Notes: generated by a model not told the origin, from the letters alone. DNA of 64,000 bases from Mycoplasma sp. Ms02 (GCF_019720735.1 NZ_CP081302.1:310001-374000); one strand, 5' to 3'. Shown: positions 27,830 to 39,008, numbered from the stretch's first letter. A program made the numbers and translations.

Positions 27830-28192
27830 TTAATTTTGAGCTTTAAAATCGTCAATTGCTTGTGCTGCTGATTTTCGGTATGCTCTTATTAATCCACCTG
27901 CTCCTAATTTAATTCCACCAAAATAACGAATTACTACAACTAAAACATTATTGACTGAATTTAAGTGTATTAAGTCTAAAATTGGTCTCCCAGCAGTACC
28001 TTTTGGCTCGCCATCATCGTCAAACCCAGCATTTTCCACTCCGTCTTTAATAAAGGAATATGCATGGCAAATATGACGAGATTTTTTATACTCTTTTCTG
28101 AGCTGTTCAACAATCGGTTTTATCTCATTTTTGTCTTTAATAGAGTAGACTTTTGAGTAAAAAGTTGATTTTTTAATTATCAATTCTTGCAT
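27830..28192 (-). CDS. YigZ/IMPACT N-terminal-domain protein (120 aa)
   Basis: Member of the UPF0029 (IMPACT N-terminal) family. Diagnostic motifs are GEPKGTAGRPIL (residues about 61-72) and VVVIRYFGGIKLGAGGL (about 85-101). Bacterial YigZ proteins are usually near 200 aa with a second ferredoxin-like domain; this one stops right after the first domain, as in other small genomes. Its ATG overlaps the stop of the kinase gene upstream by one base (TAATG), so translation is likely coupled. The biochemical role of the family is uncertain. Confidence 0.85.
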   Translation of the reverse strand: MQELIIKKSTFYSKVYSIKDKNEIKPIVEQLRKEYKKSRHICHAYSFIKDGVENAGFDDDGEPKGTAGRPILDLIHLNSVNNVLVVVIRYFGGIKLGAGGLIRAYRKSAAQAIDDFKAQN

Positions 28193-28953
28193 TATTCGTT
28201 GTAGGTTTGAAAGCTTTTGTTTTGCTTTTTAGTTTGATATTCCTTATCTAAAGCGTAGATTTTATCGATATAAGGTTTATCATCAAAATGTTTTACCGTT
28301 TGAGCGTTAACTCAAAGAACTACAAGGTAGTTAACCAAAATCATATTTTGTAAGATGTACTCTTCTTCCACTGGACCAGCATAACCTTGGTATAATCAAT
28401 CAATTTGTTCTGAATTTAAGTTCGAGGCACAAATGAAGTAGGCAAGATCAAAATGTTTGTCACCCATTGTTGCATATTCTCAATCTAAAAATCAAATTTT
28501 GTTATCTTCGTCCTGCAACATATTTATAGGTCATAGGTCATTATGGCAAGGATAAATGTTTTCAGAGTTACGTAAAATCAAATTAATACGACGGTAAAAA
28601 TCGTCGATTACACTGATCTTCAAACCTTTTTCACGTATTGTTTTTTGATAGTTTTTGACTCTTGAAGCAATATTGTTTTTAGGAAACTGAATATCCGTCA
28701 TATGTAACGTCCTGATATTACGTCCAATTTGTATTAAGTTATCCTTTGACATTTCAGGAATTTTTCCATCTATAAAATCTCAAGTAGCTTCCGTTTTCGA
28801 ATTCGCTATTAATTTAGGTACAAAAGTAAAATTTTGGGTTAAATTATAGTCAATTCCGTGGTTAAATCCTGTGTAAGTTTTTTCTTGAAAAAAGTACTTA
28901 TCATCAAGTTTGTATGATTTATTTGTTTTTCCACCGTGTAGTTCTACTTTCAT
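28192..28953 (-). CDS. Choline/ethanolamine-kinase-like (LicA-type) phosphotransferase (253 aa)
   Basis: Aminoglycoside/choline kinase fold. The catalytic loop PCHNDLWPINML (around residue 135-146) carries the HxD...N Brenner motif, and WFLDWEYATMGDKHFDLAYF supplies the second Asp and the DxA element. TGA encodes five or so of the Trp residues, which splits the gene under the standard code. The ATG overlaps the stop of the nuclease gene (TAATG) and follows AAGGAG. Likely phosphorylates choline or a related small alcohol from the host; the exact substrate cannot be told. Confidence 0.8.
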
Positions 28954-30176
28954 TAATTCTCCTTAATTTGATAATCAACATAAATAGGCGCATGATCAGA
29001 AATGGTTGATGCCATTTTGTGATCAGTTATACCATCACTGTCGTTATCTTTTTTATAAAGTTTTGTGTACTCAGCTCTATCCAAGATCTGATTTTTAAAG
29101 ACTTTTAATAAATCAATTTTAAAGCTTTGTTCTGGATTTTTAATTTCAAAAGCACTTAAAAAATCAATACCATCTTTTTCCTTAAAAACAATTTTATCGT
29201 AGGCGTTAGCATAATCACTTTTTCCAATTGAGGTTTTAAAATTTTCAGCCATAGCTTGATTATAAAAGTTTTGAATTCCGTTTTTGCCTTCAAATAAGTC
29301 CAATAAGTCTTGATTTTCAGTTTTGATATTTGTATCACCTGCAAATAAGATTGCTGCGTTTGGATTTGATTTTGCTTCAAAGTATGAAATGATTTGAGGA
29401 ATTGAAAAAGCCTGGGCAACCTCAAAGTTACCTTGTGACCCTTCTAACTTAATACCTTTGTAAGGTGTAGGAGCTGGTTTTTCACCATTTTTTTCATTAA
29501 TACCTGGTGAGTCAAAGTGCGCAAATACTGTTGTAACATATTTATTGTTAGCTTTATCTCTGAATTGTGCTCCAAATGGTGGTCTTGAATGTTCTGTTTT
29601 TCCACCTTCTAATAAGTTAATTTTTGATCTAAAAGAATCACCACTTACTGATGAATCTTGGTTTGCAAATGGCACGTATTCAAACTTGTTTTTGTTATAA
29701 ATTATTGCAACTTTTTCGGCACTGTTTTCAAAAAGTGCAGATCTTGCTTGTGAGCTATCTTGTACAATGTAATCAAAAACGTCTGAACCTGCAAACCCGT
29801 TCATTGTTTTTACAATTCTTTGTACTTTTTCTCCGTCATTAAAGTTTACTTCTGTTAAGCCAATTAAGGATGCTCCTGATTTATAGATTATTTCAGAAAT
29901 TGCATTTGTTTTAAATGACCTAAGAGTTGACTTTGCTCCTCCGAAATTCAGGATATTTCAGTGCATAATACGAATTACTTTATCACTTAATTTTGGGCTC
30001 TCGATTCTTTTGATTGGGTGGTTATCAATATCAGCATCTTTTCACAATTCAGCTCTTGTGCTATCAGATGTTTTAATAAAGTTGTTATATACGTAATATC
30101 CAGCAGTCCCTAAGGCAAGGATAATACCTAAAACGGTTGTACCTGTAGCAACTGTTTTCTTTGATTTTTTAGCCAT
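28953..30176 (-). CDS. Membrane-anchored nuclease, MnuA-like (endonuclease/exonuclease/phosphatase family, 407 aa)
   Basis: N-terminal Lys-rich head and one membrane helix (residues about 8-30), then an extracellular EEP-fold nuclease domain. Motifs visible: MHWNILNFGG near residue 70, GLTEVN for the Mg-binding Glu, RPPFGAQF, AGDTN in the middle, YDKIV, and the terminal SDHAPIYVDY with the catalytic Asp-His. Such nucleases degrade host nucleic acids so that mycoplasmas, which cannot make nucleotides de novo, can import the products. ATG follows AAGGAG. It is the first gene of the nuclease-kinase-YigZ operon, which begins just after the folD terminator. Confidence 0.88.
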
Positions 30177-30197
30177 AAATAGTTCTCCTTAGTAAAT

Positions 30198-30222
30198 AAA
30201 AAAGGCTTTTGCAAGCCTAATT
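30198..30222 (-). terminator. folD terminator
   Basis: Minus-strand stem AGGCTT/AAGCCT with a 4-nt loop and a T6 run; its 5' arm overlaps the last codons of folD. Confidence 0.8.
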
Positions 30223-31056
30223 TTTAATTGCATCAACTAAATTTTTTAGTAAACAAGCAACTGTCATTGGACCAACTCCACCTGGAACTGGTGTGATTGC
30301 CGAAACTTTATCCTTAACAGATTCGAAATCAACATCACCACATAAATCAGCTGTTAATTTGCTATCTAAGTTTGTTCCGACGTCAATAACAACAGCACCT
30401 TGTTTTACGTTTTTATCTTTTACTAATTTTGCTTCACCTGCAGCAACAATTAGTAAGTCGGCATTCTCTGAACCTTTAATACCTGTATTTTCGTCATAAG
30501 TAGCTAAATTCGCTCCTCTTCTTTTAAGAATGTGAGCAACAGGTTTTCCTACTAGATAACTTCTTCCAATAACAGCCACTCTTTTGCCTTTTACGTCTAT
30601 TCCATAGTGATCAATCAATTCTAGAACAGCTCTTGCTGTCGCTGGAACAAACATTTTATCATCTGGACTTGTTGCATTGTAAAGTGCAAATTCATTTCTA
30701 TTGCTTAGACCATCAATATCTTTTTGATAAGGAATTGCATCTAAAATAACTTGACTAGGTATGTGTGAAGGTAGAGGTAATTGAACAATGACACCATCTG
30801 AATAATCGTTGATTGTATCCATTTTCTTTAAAAGACGATCTTGAGTGATTGATTCATCGTATTTATATAACTTTGCTTCAACACCTAAAAATTCGGCTTT
30901 TTTGATTTTTTGTTCAATATATTTGTTTGAAGCAGGATTGTCTCCTACTTGAATTATGGCTAATCTAATTTGTCTTGGTAAATTAAGTTCTTCTATTTCT
31001 TTTTTTAAATTCTGAAGAGATTCTTTTGCTAGTTCTTTTCCGCTAAGTATTTTCAT
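30217..31056 (-). CDS. folD: Bifunctional methylenetetrahydrofolate dehydrogenase/cyclohydrolase (279 aa)
   Basis: Interconverts 5,10-methylene-, methenyl- and 10-formyl-THF, supplying formyl groups for initiator tRNA. Signature YIEQKIKKAEFLGVEA (catalytic Lys), the VQLPLPSH motif, PYQKDIDGL, the nucleotide-binding VIGRSYLVGKPVA, and TPVPGGVGPMTVA are all intact. Full length. Its ATG lies inside the end of valS. Confidence 0.96.
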   Translation of the reverse strand: MKILSGKELAKESLQNLKKEIEELNLPRQIRLAIIQVGDNPASNKYIEQKIKKAEFLGVEAKLYKYDESITQDRLLKKMDTINDYSDGVIVQLPLPSHIPSQVILDAIPYQKDIDGLSNRNEFALYNATSPDDKMFVPATARAVLELIDHYGIDVKGKRVAVIGRSYLVGKPVAHILKRRGANLATYDENTGIKGSENADLLIVAAGEAKLVKDKNVKQGAVVIDVGTNLDSKLTADLCGDVDFESVKDKVSAITPVPGGVGPMTVACLLKNLVDAIKN

Positions 31057-33536
31057 TTTAACTCCTCCTCGTACGCTTTTAATTCTTCCTTGAATTGAGT
31101 TAATTTATTTTTTTCTGCGTTTATTAGCTTTTCTGGCGCCTTGTTAACAAAACCTTCGTTTGATAGCATTTTTTCGATTCTTGCTATTTCAAAGTGTAAT
31201 TTGTCAATTTGTGATTCAAGACGCTTTCTGTTTTCTTGTTTTAGCTCTTCATTTATTTCAATATATAATTCATAGTTTTTCAGTGCAAATAAAGCATCCT
31301 GATTTACTTTTACCTCTGCAAAGGCAAGTTTGTTGACATATGCTTCAATTCTCTTGTCAACAGATTGTCCTTTAAGGTAGTAATAAACAACTTCTTTTTT
31401 AGAAATGTTATTTGTTTCTCTAAAATCTCTGATGCTTTTAACTGATTCGATAATATCATCGACATATTCCACATCATCAAACCATTCTGCTTTTGATAGT
31501 TCATTGTCTAAAAGCTCCGATTTGAAAATATCTGTGTAAATTCTATCTGTTATAAAAGGTAAGAAAGGATGAACTGTAATTAAGAACTGCTTTAAGATCT
31601 TGAGAGCATTTTCTTTCGAAGGTGCAACCTTAAGAAGTTCTATATACCAGCTACTAAAATCTTCGTAAATGAAGTTGTATATTTCTGTACCTATGACTGT
31701 AAACTCATATTTTTCCATTGAGTTTTCAATTTTTGCTTGTAATTTATGGAGTTTATTTGATATTCACTTGTCAATATCAGTCCATTCTTCTTTAGACTGA
31801 TTATCTTCAAGCATATAAATATATCTAGAAATATTTCAAATTTTATTATTTAAGGCTCAAGCATTTTTAAGTTTCTCGTGTGAAAATCTTAAGTCCTGTC
31901 CTGCAGTCGTATTTGTTACTAAAAATCATCTTGTAGCATCAGAACCATATTGATCTAAAACATCAATTGGGTCGATTCCATTGTTTAATGATTTCGACAT
32001 TTTTTGATTATTTTCGTCACGAACTAAACCATGTAGCAATACATGTTTGAAAGGTTTTTGGTTCATAAATTCTAATCCAAACATATACATTCTCGCGATT
32101 CAGAAGAAAATTAAATCGTAACCTGTAACTAATACATCTGATGGATAGTATCTTTTTACCATTTCTAGGCTATTTGGTCAACCTAGGAATGCAAAAGTTG
32201 AAATACCACTAGAAAATCACGTATCTAGAACATCCTCATCCTGAGTTCATCCTGTTCCTGGACTTTCAATTTGTACTTTAATCTCTCCATCTTTAAATCA
32301 AGCTGGAATTCTGTGTCCTCATCAAAGTTGTCTCGAAATGTTTCAATCATGAACGTTTTCCATTCATTGAACTAAGGTTTGTTCCATTCTTTTTGGGTAA
32401 AACTCAACACCATCTTCAGAAGCTAAATGTTTTAAAATATCTTGACCAAATTTTTCCATACTTACGAATCATTGAGGCATGACAAGTATTTCAATTGGCG
32501 TTTTACTTCTTTCACTGTAACCAACTTGTGAAGTGCTGGTTTCAACTTTTTCAAGTTTATTTAGTTCAGCAAGTTTATCAGCAATTTTTTGTCTTGCTTC
32601 AAATCTTTCTAAGCCGTGAAACTCAGAATCTACTGAATTAATAAATCCATTTTTATCGATTGTCTCGATGATTTCAAAGTTATGCTTTTTGATAATTTCA
32701 ATATCGGCTTCGGCGTGAGCTGAAAGCTTCATTGCCCCTGTACCAAAGTCTAATTCGACATATTCATCTGTAATTATAGGAAGAACTTTTCCTGTTAAAG
32801 GGTGAATTACATTTTTGCCTACAAGATCTTTATATCTTTCATCCTCGGGATTTACTACAACAGCAACGTCACTTAATAATGTTTCTGTTCTAACAGTTGC
32901 GACGATTAGATTTTGATCTGAGTTTTCAACTTGGTATCTAATGTAGTACATTTTTTGGTCAACAGGTTTATTAATTACTTCGATGTTTGATAAAGAAGTT
33001 TGAAGTTGTACATCTCAATTTATTGCTTTAACTCCACGATAAATTAAACCTTTGTTGTAAAGATCGACAAACACCTGTAAAACAGCTTTGTTCGCCTCTT
33101 CATCAAGAGTAAATCTTTCATTTTCGTAATCTAATGCTAAACCTAAGGCTTGTCATTGACTTCTGAAAATATCTGCATATTTGTATTTTCACTCTCAAAC
33201 CTTGTCTAGAAATCCTTCTCTTCCTAGATCATACTTAGATACACCTTCGGTCTCCATTAGAACTTGCTCAACTTTTGCTTGCGTTGCAATTCCAGCGTGA
33301 TCCATCCCAGCAATTCAAAAGACATCATAGCCTTGAAGTTTTTTAAATCTAATGATTGTATCTTGAATGTAGGAGTTTAAGGCGTGACCTAAGTGTAGCT
33401 TTCCAGTTACGTTAGGAGGTGGAAGAAGAATTGAAAACGGTTTTTTTCTTTGGTCATGATTTGAGAAAAACTTTTTATCTCTTCACTTTTGTTCAATACC
33501 TTTTTCGGCTTCTTTGTGGTTGTAAATTTTCTCCAT
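31029..33536 (-). CDS. valS: Valyl-tRNA synthetase (835 aa)
   Basis: Class I aminoacyl-tRNA synthetase. [15 protein letters not shown] carries the HIGH-type motif and [11 protein letters not shown] is the KMSKS loop. The editing domain has [16 protein letters not shown]-terminal coiled arm, typical of ValRS, follows. Under the standard code the gene would stop at a TGA overlapping the folD ATG; read as Trp it continues eight codons (WKYLAEKN) to TAG, giving a 28-nt overlap with folD. Other Trp codons in the gene are also TGA. Start ATG at 33536 follows GAGGTAATT. Confidence 0.95.
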
Positions 33537-33627
33537 AATTACCTCGGTGCAATTATACCAAATTTATCGAAAAACCTTACTACATAGACCCAAAACAAAA
33601 AAGCAAATAAAAAAATAAACTAGGACA

Positions 33628-33652
33628 AAAAAATCGGAAATTCCGATTTTTA
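33628..33652 (+). terminator. Hairpin at the left end of the IS
   Basis: Self-complementary aaaaatcggaa/ttccgattttt immediately inside the left inverted repeat. Such hairpins shield transposase genes from outside transcription. Confidence 0.55.
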
Positions 33653-33671
33653 TTTTTCTAAAGGAGCAAGA

Positions 33672-34907
33672 ATGAAAAACTTAAACAATGAAATGCTTAT
33701 AAAACTCTTTAAAGTTTATGAAAAGTTTAATTTTGAGAAGTATGGAGACAAGATGTTTTTCTTATATATAAAAGAAAAGTTCTTTGTTGATTTTGGTAAA
33801 CCAAGTTTGTATAAAAAATTTAAAATTTATTATATGAATTACAAAGAAAAAGGTACTTTGCCAGAAAAGAAAAAACCATCAATCGAAAGAAGAGGAAGAA
33901 AAAGAAAGGTTGACCTAAGCAGCCCAGAGTGAAAAGTAGATTACGATGTTTTTGATAAAGAAGACATGGTTTTTGTTATAGAAATGTTTAGAGAGATTTT
34001 TGATCGTAATGGTGTTGATTTTACAATTCAAGATGCCATAAAACTTTTAAACCAAAAGAAAGGCAAATCCAGGAAAAGATCACAACTAATTTTATGTTTC
34101 TTATTTAAAAAATCTACTTTTTATGACTTTGTAAAAAGGTCATACAAAATGACACTTAAAAAATCTCAAATTCAGAAAGAGATGGAAATAATTAAAAAAG
34201 CTATGGAAGATACTAAGTTCAGATTCGGTAGGGAAAGACTGTCTTTTTACATATTAAAAAAACATGGAATAGCACTTAATTACAGGACTATAGGAAGAAG
34301 AATGAAGAAACTTGGTTTGAAATGTGTTATCAGACAAAAATCAAAAAGAAAAGAATCTAAAAATACAAATGTTAAATTTCCAGACCTAATGAAAAGAGAT
34401 TTTGATGGACTTAAACAAGAAACATTTTCAACCGATGTTACATATATTTCTGCACCTAAGGACGTTAAGGAAAATCATGTCTTTTTGTCAGCAGTTTTAC
34501 ACAATAAAACCAAAAAGATTGTCGGATGATCTCTAAGTAGGACTAATAATGTTGAACTGGTTCTTGATTCTTTAACTTCTATTAACTTTTCCAAAATACA
34601 TGACTTCGTAATTCACTCAGATCATGGATCACAATATTCTAGTCAGGAATATTTAGAAACAATAAAAAACTTGAATGGCAAAATTTCAATGAGTAGAGTT
34701 GGAAACTCGTTGGATAACAGAGAAATTGAATACTTTTTCTCAATTCTAAAAACTGAACTTATTTACAACATTTCCACAAAAGATATGTCGTTTGTGGAAC
34801 TAAAAAGTCAAATTAACAATTTTATTGAATGATATAACACCGAAAGATTTCAGAAAAAACTCAATTTTAAAACACCTCAGGAATCCTGAAGTGCTTTATA
34901 TAGATAA
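33672..34907 (+). CDS. IS3-family transposase (411 aa, single ORF)
   Basis: Basic N-terminal helical region, then an HTH_21-like region (RFGRERLSFYILKKHGI, YRTIGRRMKKLGLKC) and a DDE integrase core. The catalytic residues are D in FSTDVTYIS, D in IHSDHGSQYSS, and E in NREIEYFFSILK. The C-terminal YNTERFQKKLNFKTPQESW is the usual end. Unlike classical IS3 elements, orfA and orfB are one continuous frame with no programmed shift. Trp codons are TGA. RBS AAAGGAG sits 6 nt before ATG. It looks intact and potentially active. Confidence 0.92.
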
Positions 34908-34936
34908 TTTAAATTCCGAAATAACTGTCCTAGTTT

Positions 34937-34960
34937 AAAATGTGCGTTTGCACATTTTTG
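34937..34960. terminator. Bidirectional terminator between the IS and the lipoprotein gene
   Basis: Stem aaaatgtgc / gcacatttt with a short GTTT loop and T-runs in both directions. It lies 6 nt beyond the lipoprotein stop and just outside the right IS end. Confidence 0.7.
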
Positions 34961-34965
34961 TTATT

Positions 34966-35859
34966 TTAAAAGGTCTCGATCTTTTTAGCATGTTCAGATA
35001 GTTCTTTAAGACTTTTTGCTCACTCTGTTTCTTGGTATGACTCTGCAAAAAACATCTCATAAACTTTCTCAAATCTGAATTTTTCCAGAATTTTCTTTCT
35101 TAATGGGTGACTAACATTTTCATTAGCTGGCAGATTTCCTAAGGCGTTTAAAATTTGATCATCTTTTAAGAAATCGTGAATTTTTTCACCAAATTCTAAT
35201 AGAAGGTTTAATGAAGCGTGTTCATGATTTTCATCGTTTTCTTCGTCATGATCTGCATGTTCATGCTCAGCTTCTAGATGTTCATTAAATTCTTCAAGAT
35301 CAACTACAAATCTGTTTAAAGAATCTAAAAATGCCTGTTTTTTAGCTTGATAATCACTTTCATTAACAGCTTTTTTGCTTGCTTTTTTCTCTAACAAACT
35401 GATTAAGTTATTGAAATGAGCATCGATTGAATTTGATTTTGCGTTTCCTTTTAGAACTGTTAAAGCATGACTTACAGCTTTAAGCGATGAAGTTTCAGTT
35501 AACTTCTCAAATGATTTTTGTAGATGTAGTTCTGGTCCTCAATCAACTTCGTTTGTAAATTCAGCTTTAAGTTCAGCATAAAAATCAGCAAAAAGTTCTT
35601 GGAATTTTTCAAGATATTTCATCATACCCTGCACTTTAATCCCTGTTTCGTTGTTTTCACCGATAACTTGGTAAGAAAGAATTGAATATTGACCTTGTAA
35701 AGTTGTAATTTTGTCAGCTAAAACAACATCTTTTGGTGATGTGTTGTTTTCAGAATTGTTTGAGCTGTTTTTTGCTGTATTAGCACAAGAAACGGCAGCT
35801 AAGGCAATCGGTGATAACGAAACCCCTGATGCCACTAATAATAATTTTTTAAATTTCAT
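34966..35859 (-). CDS. Lipoprotein with a His/Asp/Glu-rich segment (297 aa)
   Basis: The N-terminus MKFKK is followed by a hydrophobic stretch and a lipobox ending AAVSC (Cys at residue 27), so it should be lipidated on the outer face of the membrane. A Ser/Asn/Thr-rich linker follows, then helical sequence. Near the middle is a stretch dense in His, Asp and Glu (35209-35288; seven or so His), of the sort that binds Zn, Ni or other divalent metals. A TATAAT box 6 nt before the ATG and no Shine-Dalgarno indicate a leaderless mRNA. The family is not recognised. Confidence 0.85.
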
Positions 35860-35865
35860 GACCAA

Positions 35866-35871
35866 ATTATA
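35866..35871 (-). promoter_or_regulatory. -10 box of the lipoprotein gene (leaderless)
   Basis: Perfect TATAAT ending 6 nt before the ATG; no room for a ribosome binding site. A weak TTATCG lies 17 nt upstream. Confidence 0.6.
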
Positions 35872-35923
35872 CAAAAACTTGTTTTTTTCGATAATTCTAA
35901 AGGCTTTAAAAATCTTTTTCGTT

Positions 35924-35929
35924 TATAAT
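35924..35929 (+). promoter_or_regulatory. -10 box of proS (leaderless)
   Basis: Perfect TATAAT ending 7 nt before the proS ATG, divergent from the lipoprotein promoter about 50 bp away. Confidence 0.6.
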
Positions 35930-35936
35930 AATTTTT

Positions 35937-37373
35937 ATGAAAGCACTTGATAAAATTACACCACTTGAAGAAGACTTTGCGAAATGATATACAGACGTTG
36001 TTAAGCAAGGTAATTTAATAGCTTATGGACCTGCAAAAGGTACTTTAATCTTCAAACCAAATTCATACGGGATTTGAGAGCAAATTCAAAAAAGTTTAAA
36101 CGCTGAATTTACAAAAAAAGAAATTCAAAATGTTTACTTACCTTTATTGATTCCTGAATCGCTTTTTGCTCTTGAAAAGAAACACATAGCAGGTTTTAAC
36201 CCTGAATTAGCGACTGTTACTAAAGTTGGAGACAATGAATTATCTGAAAAACTATTCATTCGTCCTACATCTGAAGTACTTTTTGCCGATTTATTCAAAA
36301 ATTCAATCGAATCATACAAAGACTTGCCTATTGTATACAATCAATGAGCAAACGTTTTAAGATGAGAAAAAACAACAAACCCATTCTTAAGAAATAGAGA
36401 GTTCTTGTGACAAGAGGGTCATACATGTCATGAAACGGCGATTGAAGCTCGTAAATTAACCAGAGAAATGATTAAACTTTACGAAAAATTCTTAAAGAAA
36501 ATGTTGGCTATTCCTGTTATCGTAGGTAAAAAAACTCCATACGAAAAGTTCGCAGGAGCCTGCAGCACATACACTGTAGAAGCGATGATGAAAGATGGTA
36601 GAGCCTTACAAGCAGGAACAAGTCACTACTTAGCGCAAAACTTTTCTAAGCCTTACGGCATTAAATTTAAGGATCGTGAAAACAAAGAGTCTTACGTATA
36701 CCAAACTTCTTGAGGAGTTTCAACAAGACTTTTAGGTGCGATCATCATGACTCACGGAGACAACAGAGGAATCGTTATTCCTCCACGTGTTGCTCCAGTT
36801 CAAATTGACTTATTAGAGTTATTTGCAGATAAAAACGAAAAAGTTGCCCAAGTATCAGCTCAACTAAAAGAAGTGCTTGGAAGAAAATGAAGAGTTAGAA
36901 TCGACAAGACAAATAAAAACCCAGGTTTCAAAGCTTCCAACTCAGAAATTCAAGGTGTTCCTTTAAGAATTGAAATTGGTCCTAGAGATCTTGAGCAAGA
37001 TATGGTTACAATCGTAAGAAGAGATACTCTTGAAAAAATGGCTGTTTCTGTTTCAGAAGTTAAAGATCGTGTTGCTGAACTATTAGACGCAATTCATGAC
37101 AACCTATACGAAACAGCAAAAGCCCGTCTAGAAGCTAAAACTGTTTCTGTAACTACATTTGAAGAATTTAAAGCTGAAATCGACAAAAATAACTTTGTTT
37201 TAGCTCCTTTCTGTTGTGGAGATGATGCCGAAAGAGAAATAAAAAACAAAACAGGGGCTTCAACAAGATGTGTTCCACTAAACATGGAAAAAAATGAAAA
37301 AAATGTTGAATGTATTATGCAAGATTGCAAAAATAAAACCTCTAAATTTGTTGTTTTCGCAAAATCATATTAG
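35937..37373 (+). CDS. proS: Prolyl-tRNA synthetase, eukaryote/archaeon-like type (478 aa)
   Basis: Class II synthetase. FIRPTSEVLF, FLWQEGHTCH and GACSTYTVEAMMKDGRALQ are the class II and ProS signatures, and the C-terminal extension with paired Cys (APFCCGDD, ECIMQDC) marks the shorter eukaryote/archaeon-like form lacking the bacterial editing insert. It begins at ATG 35937 directly after a TATAAT box. Several Trp codons are TGA. A strong terminator follows. Confidence 0.95.
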
Positions 37374-37416
37374 TAATATCTGGAAATAATGCCATATTTC
37401 TGAAAAAAATACTGTT

Positions 37417-37442
37417 AAAAGCTGCCAGAGGTGGCTTTTTTA
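37417..37442 (+). terminator. proS terminator
   Basis: Stem AAGCTGCC/GGTGGCTT (with G-U pairs), 3-nt loop, then T-run. Confidence 0.8.
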
Positions 37443-37489
37443 ACATATCTTGCTGTAAATAAGGTAAATAAGAAAGTGGGAGGATATAT

Positions 37490-37894
37490 TTGAGAAAGAC
37501 TATGAAAACAAATTCTATAGATCAGAAAATTGCTAACGGAAAATCTGAATTGGTTAAAACTATATGTAATCTTTACAAGCTAAATTTAAAATCAATTGAG
37601 CTTGAGAAAAAAAGAAAACTTTTATATGCCAAAGATAAAGAATCTGACACAGCTAGAACTCTTCCTGATAAGACGGAGTTTGTTAGGTCAAATAAAGAAA
37701 AAACATCTAATACAGAATTCTTGAAATTAGTACTTAAAAACATGTCTAAAAAAGAAGCTTGAATCATCGAAAATACCTATATTAATGATGAAGATAACAC
37801 TACTTGATATGAAAACTACTTTTCAAGAAGCAATTTTTACAAAAAACGAAAAGAAGCAGTCGATCAATTTCTCTATTTATATTTTGGAATTTAA
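37490..37894 (+). CDS. Small conserved-looking cytosolic protein of unknown function (134 aa)
   Basis: The start is probably TTG at 37490, which has GGGAGG at 6 nt; the next ATG (37502) is too far from it. The sequence is basic and helical. The last 40 residues (WIIENTY...WYENYFSRSNFYKKRKEAVDQFL) end in an aromatic-rich pattern that recalls small helix-turn-helix-like proteins of mycoplasmas and phages, but this is only a resemblance. One internal Trp pair is TGA. First of three co-directed genes ending at a shared terminator. Confidence 0.7.
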
Positions 37895-37898
37895 ATAG

Positions 37899-39008
37899 AT
37901 GATAAATTCAATCCAATTAATTAAGCAGATTGAGAAAAAGTACAACATCGAACATGAGTATTGAACTAAACAAGAGATTACTTACGGTCAGCCTTCCATC
38001 TCGGGCATAGAGTTGAAGGTCTCTGTGATCAAAAACTATAAGAATGACAACTTTGAGTTAATTATAGCTCCTGACATTGATACTAGCAAATATAAACAAA
38101 GTTTTTTATTGCAAAAAATCCAACTAAAGATTTCAATCAATGATAAAACGATAATTACAAAATCGTTATCTGAACTTAATTCAGACATTTGAATTGAAAG
38201 TTCAGTTATTAACCTGCAACATAGCAAGTTAAGTAGTTTAAAAATTGAAATAATCCAAGACTCCGATAATTATTTATCAACCACTTTCTTTAAGAAAAAA
38301 ATAAAACGTGAATTTGAAAACATCAAAATAAAAAAAGGAATAGAAGAACTAAAATTTCAATCGGGCATTTCATTTCATTTGGACAAGTCAAAACATTCCT
38401 TCTCTTCTAGACCTATTTTTACAAGTGTTTTCTTAAATATAAATTTAATAAATAGCACAACTCATCATTTTAACAAGCACCCAATTTACATCCTTAACAT
38501 CGGTGCACTCCATACTCTTGAAATAAACAACAATTCAAAATCGCCTTACTATGGGTTTGTCGGTAAACCTAGAGTATTCAAAAGCGATTTAACTTTAACC
38601 TTTAACCATACAAACTCATTATCAATGCCAATCAAAGTGCTTGAAGTAAACGAGAATCAATTTAAAGGCTTGGTCGAAGTCAAACCTAAAAGTAATGATA
38701 TTTTCAAAAAATACTTCAATTTGAAGGGCAAAAATCTTTATATAGCTAAAAACTTTAATAAAGAGCTAACATACGAAATCGAAATTCAGATCGAAGATGT
38801 TAATCTAGTATTTGAAAAGTCAATTGTCTTTGACAATAGAACTAAAGTGCAAAAATCACGCATAAAAATAACAGATCATCCTTATACACAGTTAAAAACG
38901 CAAAATTCGTTTTTGATCAAAAATATAAACTGACAAAAAATCTTAAAACTCAAAAACATTACGATGGATGCATTTATTCCATTTAGACGTAAGAAAAATG
39001 AAGACTAG
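37899..39008 (+). CDS. Unknown protein, beta-rich (369 aa)
   Basis: Begins 4 nt after the preceding stop. No signal peptide or membrane helix. The sequence alternates short hydrophobic strands with Asn/Lys/Ser-rich turns, with several Ile-rich strand-like stretches, suggesting beta-sandwich domains. It ends with a basic PFRRKKNED tail. Trp codons include TGA. It overlaps the next gene by 11 nt. I do not recognise the family. Confidence 0.75.

Larger units (their letters stand above)
33616..34937. mobile_element. IS3-family insertion sequence (about 1.32 kb), apparently complete
   Basis: Imperfect terminal inverted repeats: TAAACTAGGACA at both ends, with further matches inward (tcggaa). A hairpin near the left end and one full-length transposase ORF lie between. 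No clear target duplication can be assigned because the flanks are A-rich. The layout (single ORF, IS150/IS3-type DDE domain) recalls IS1138 of M. pulmonis, but identity needs comparison. It sits between the divergent-facing ends of valS (5' end) and the lipoprotein gene (3' end). Confidence 0.85.
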
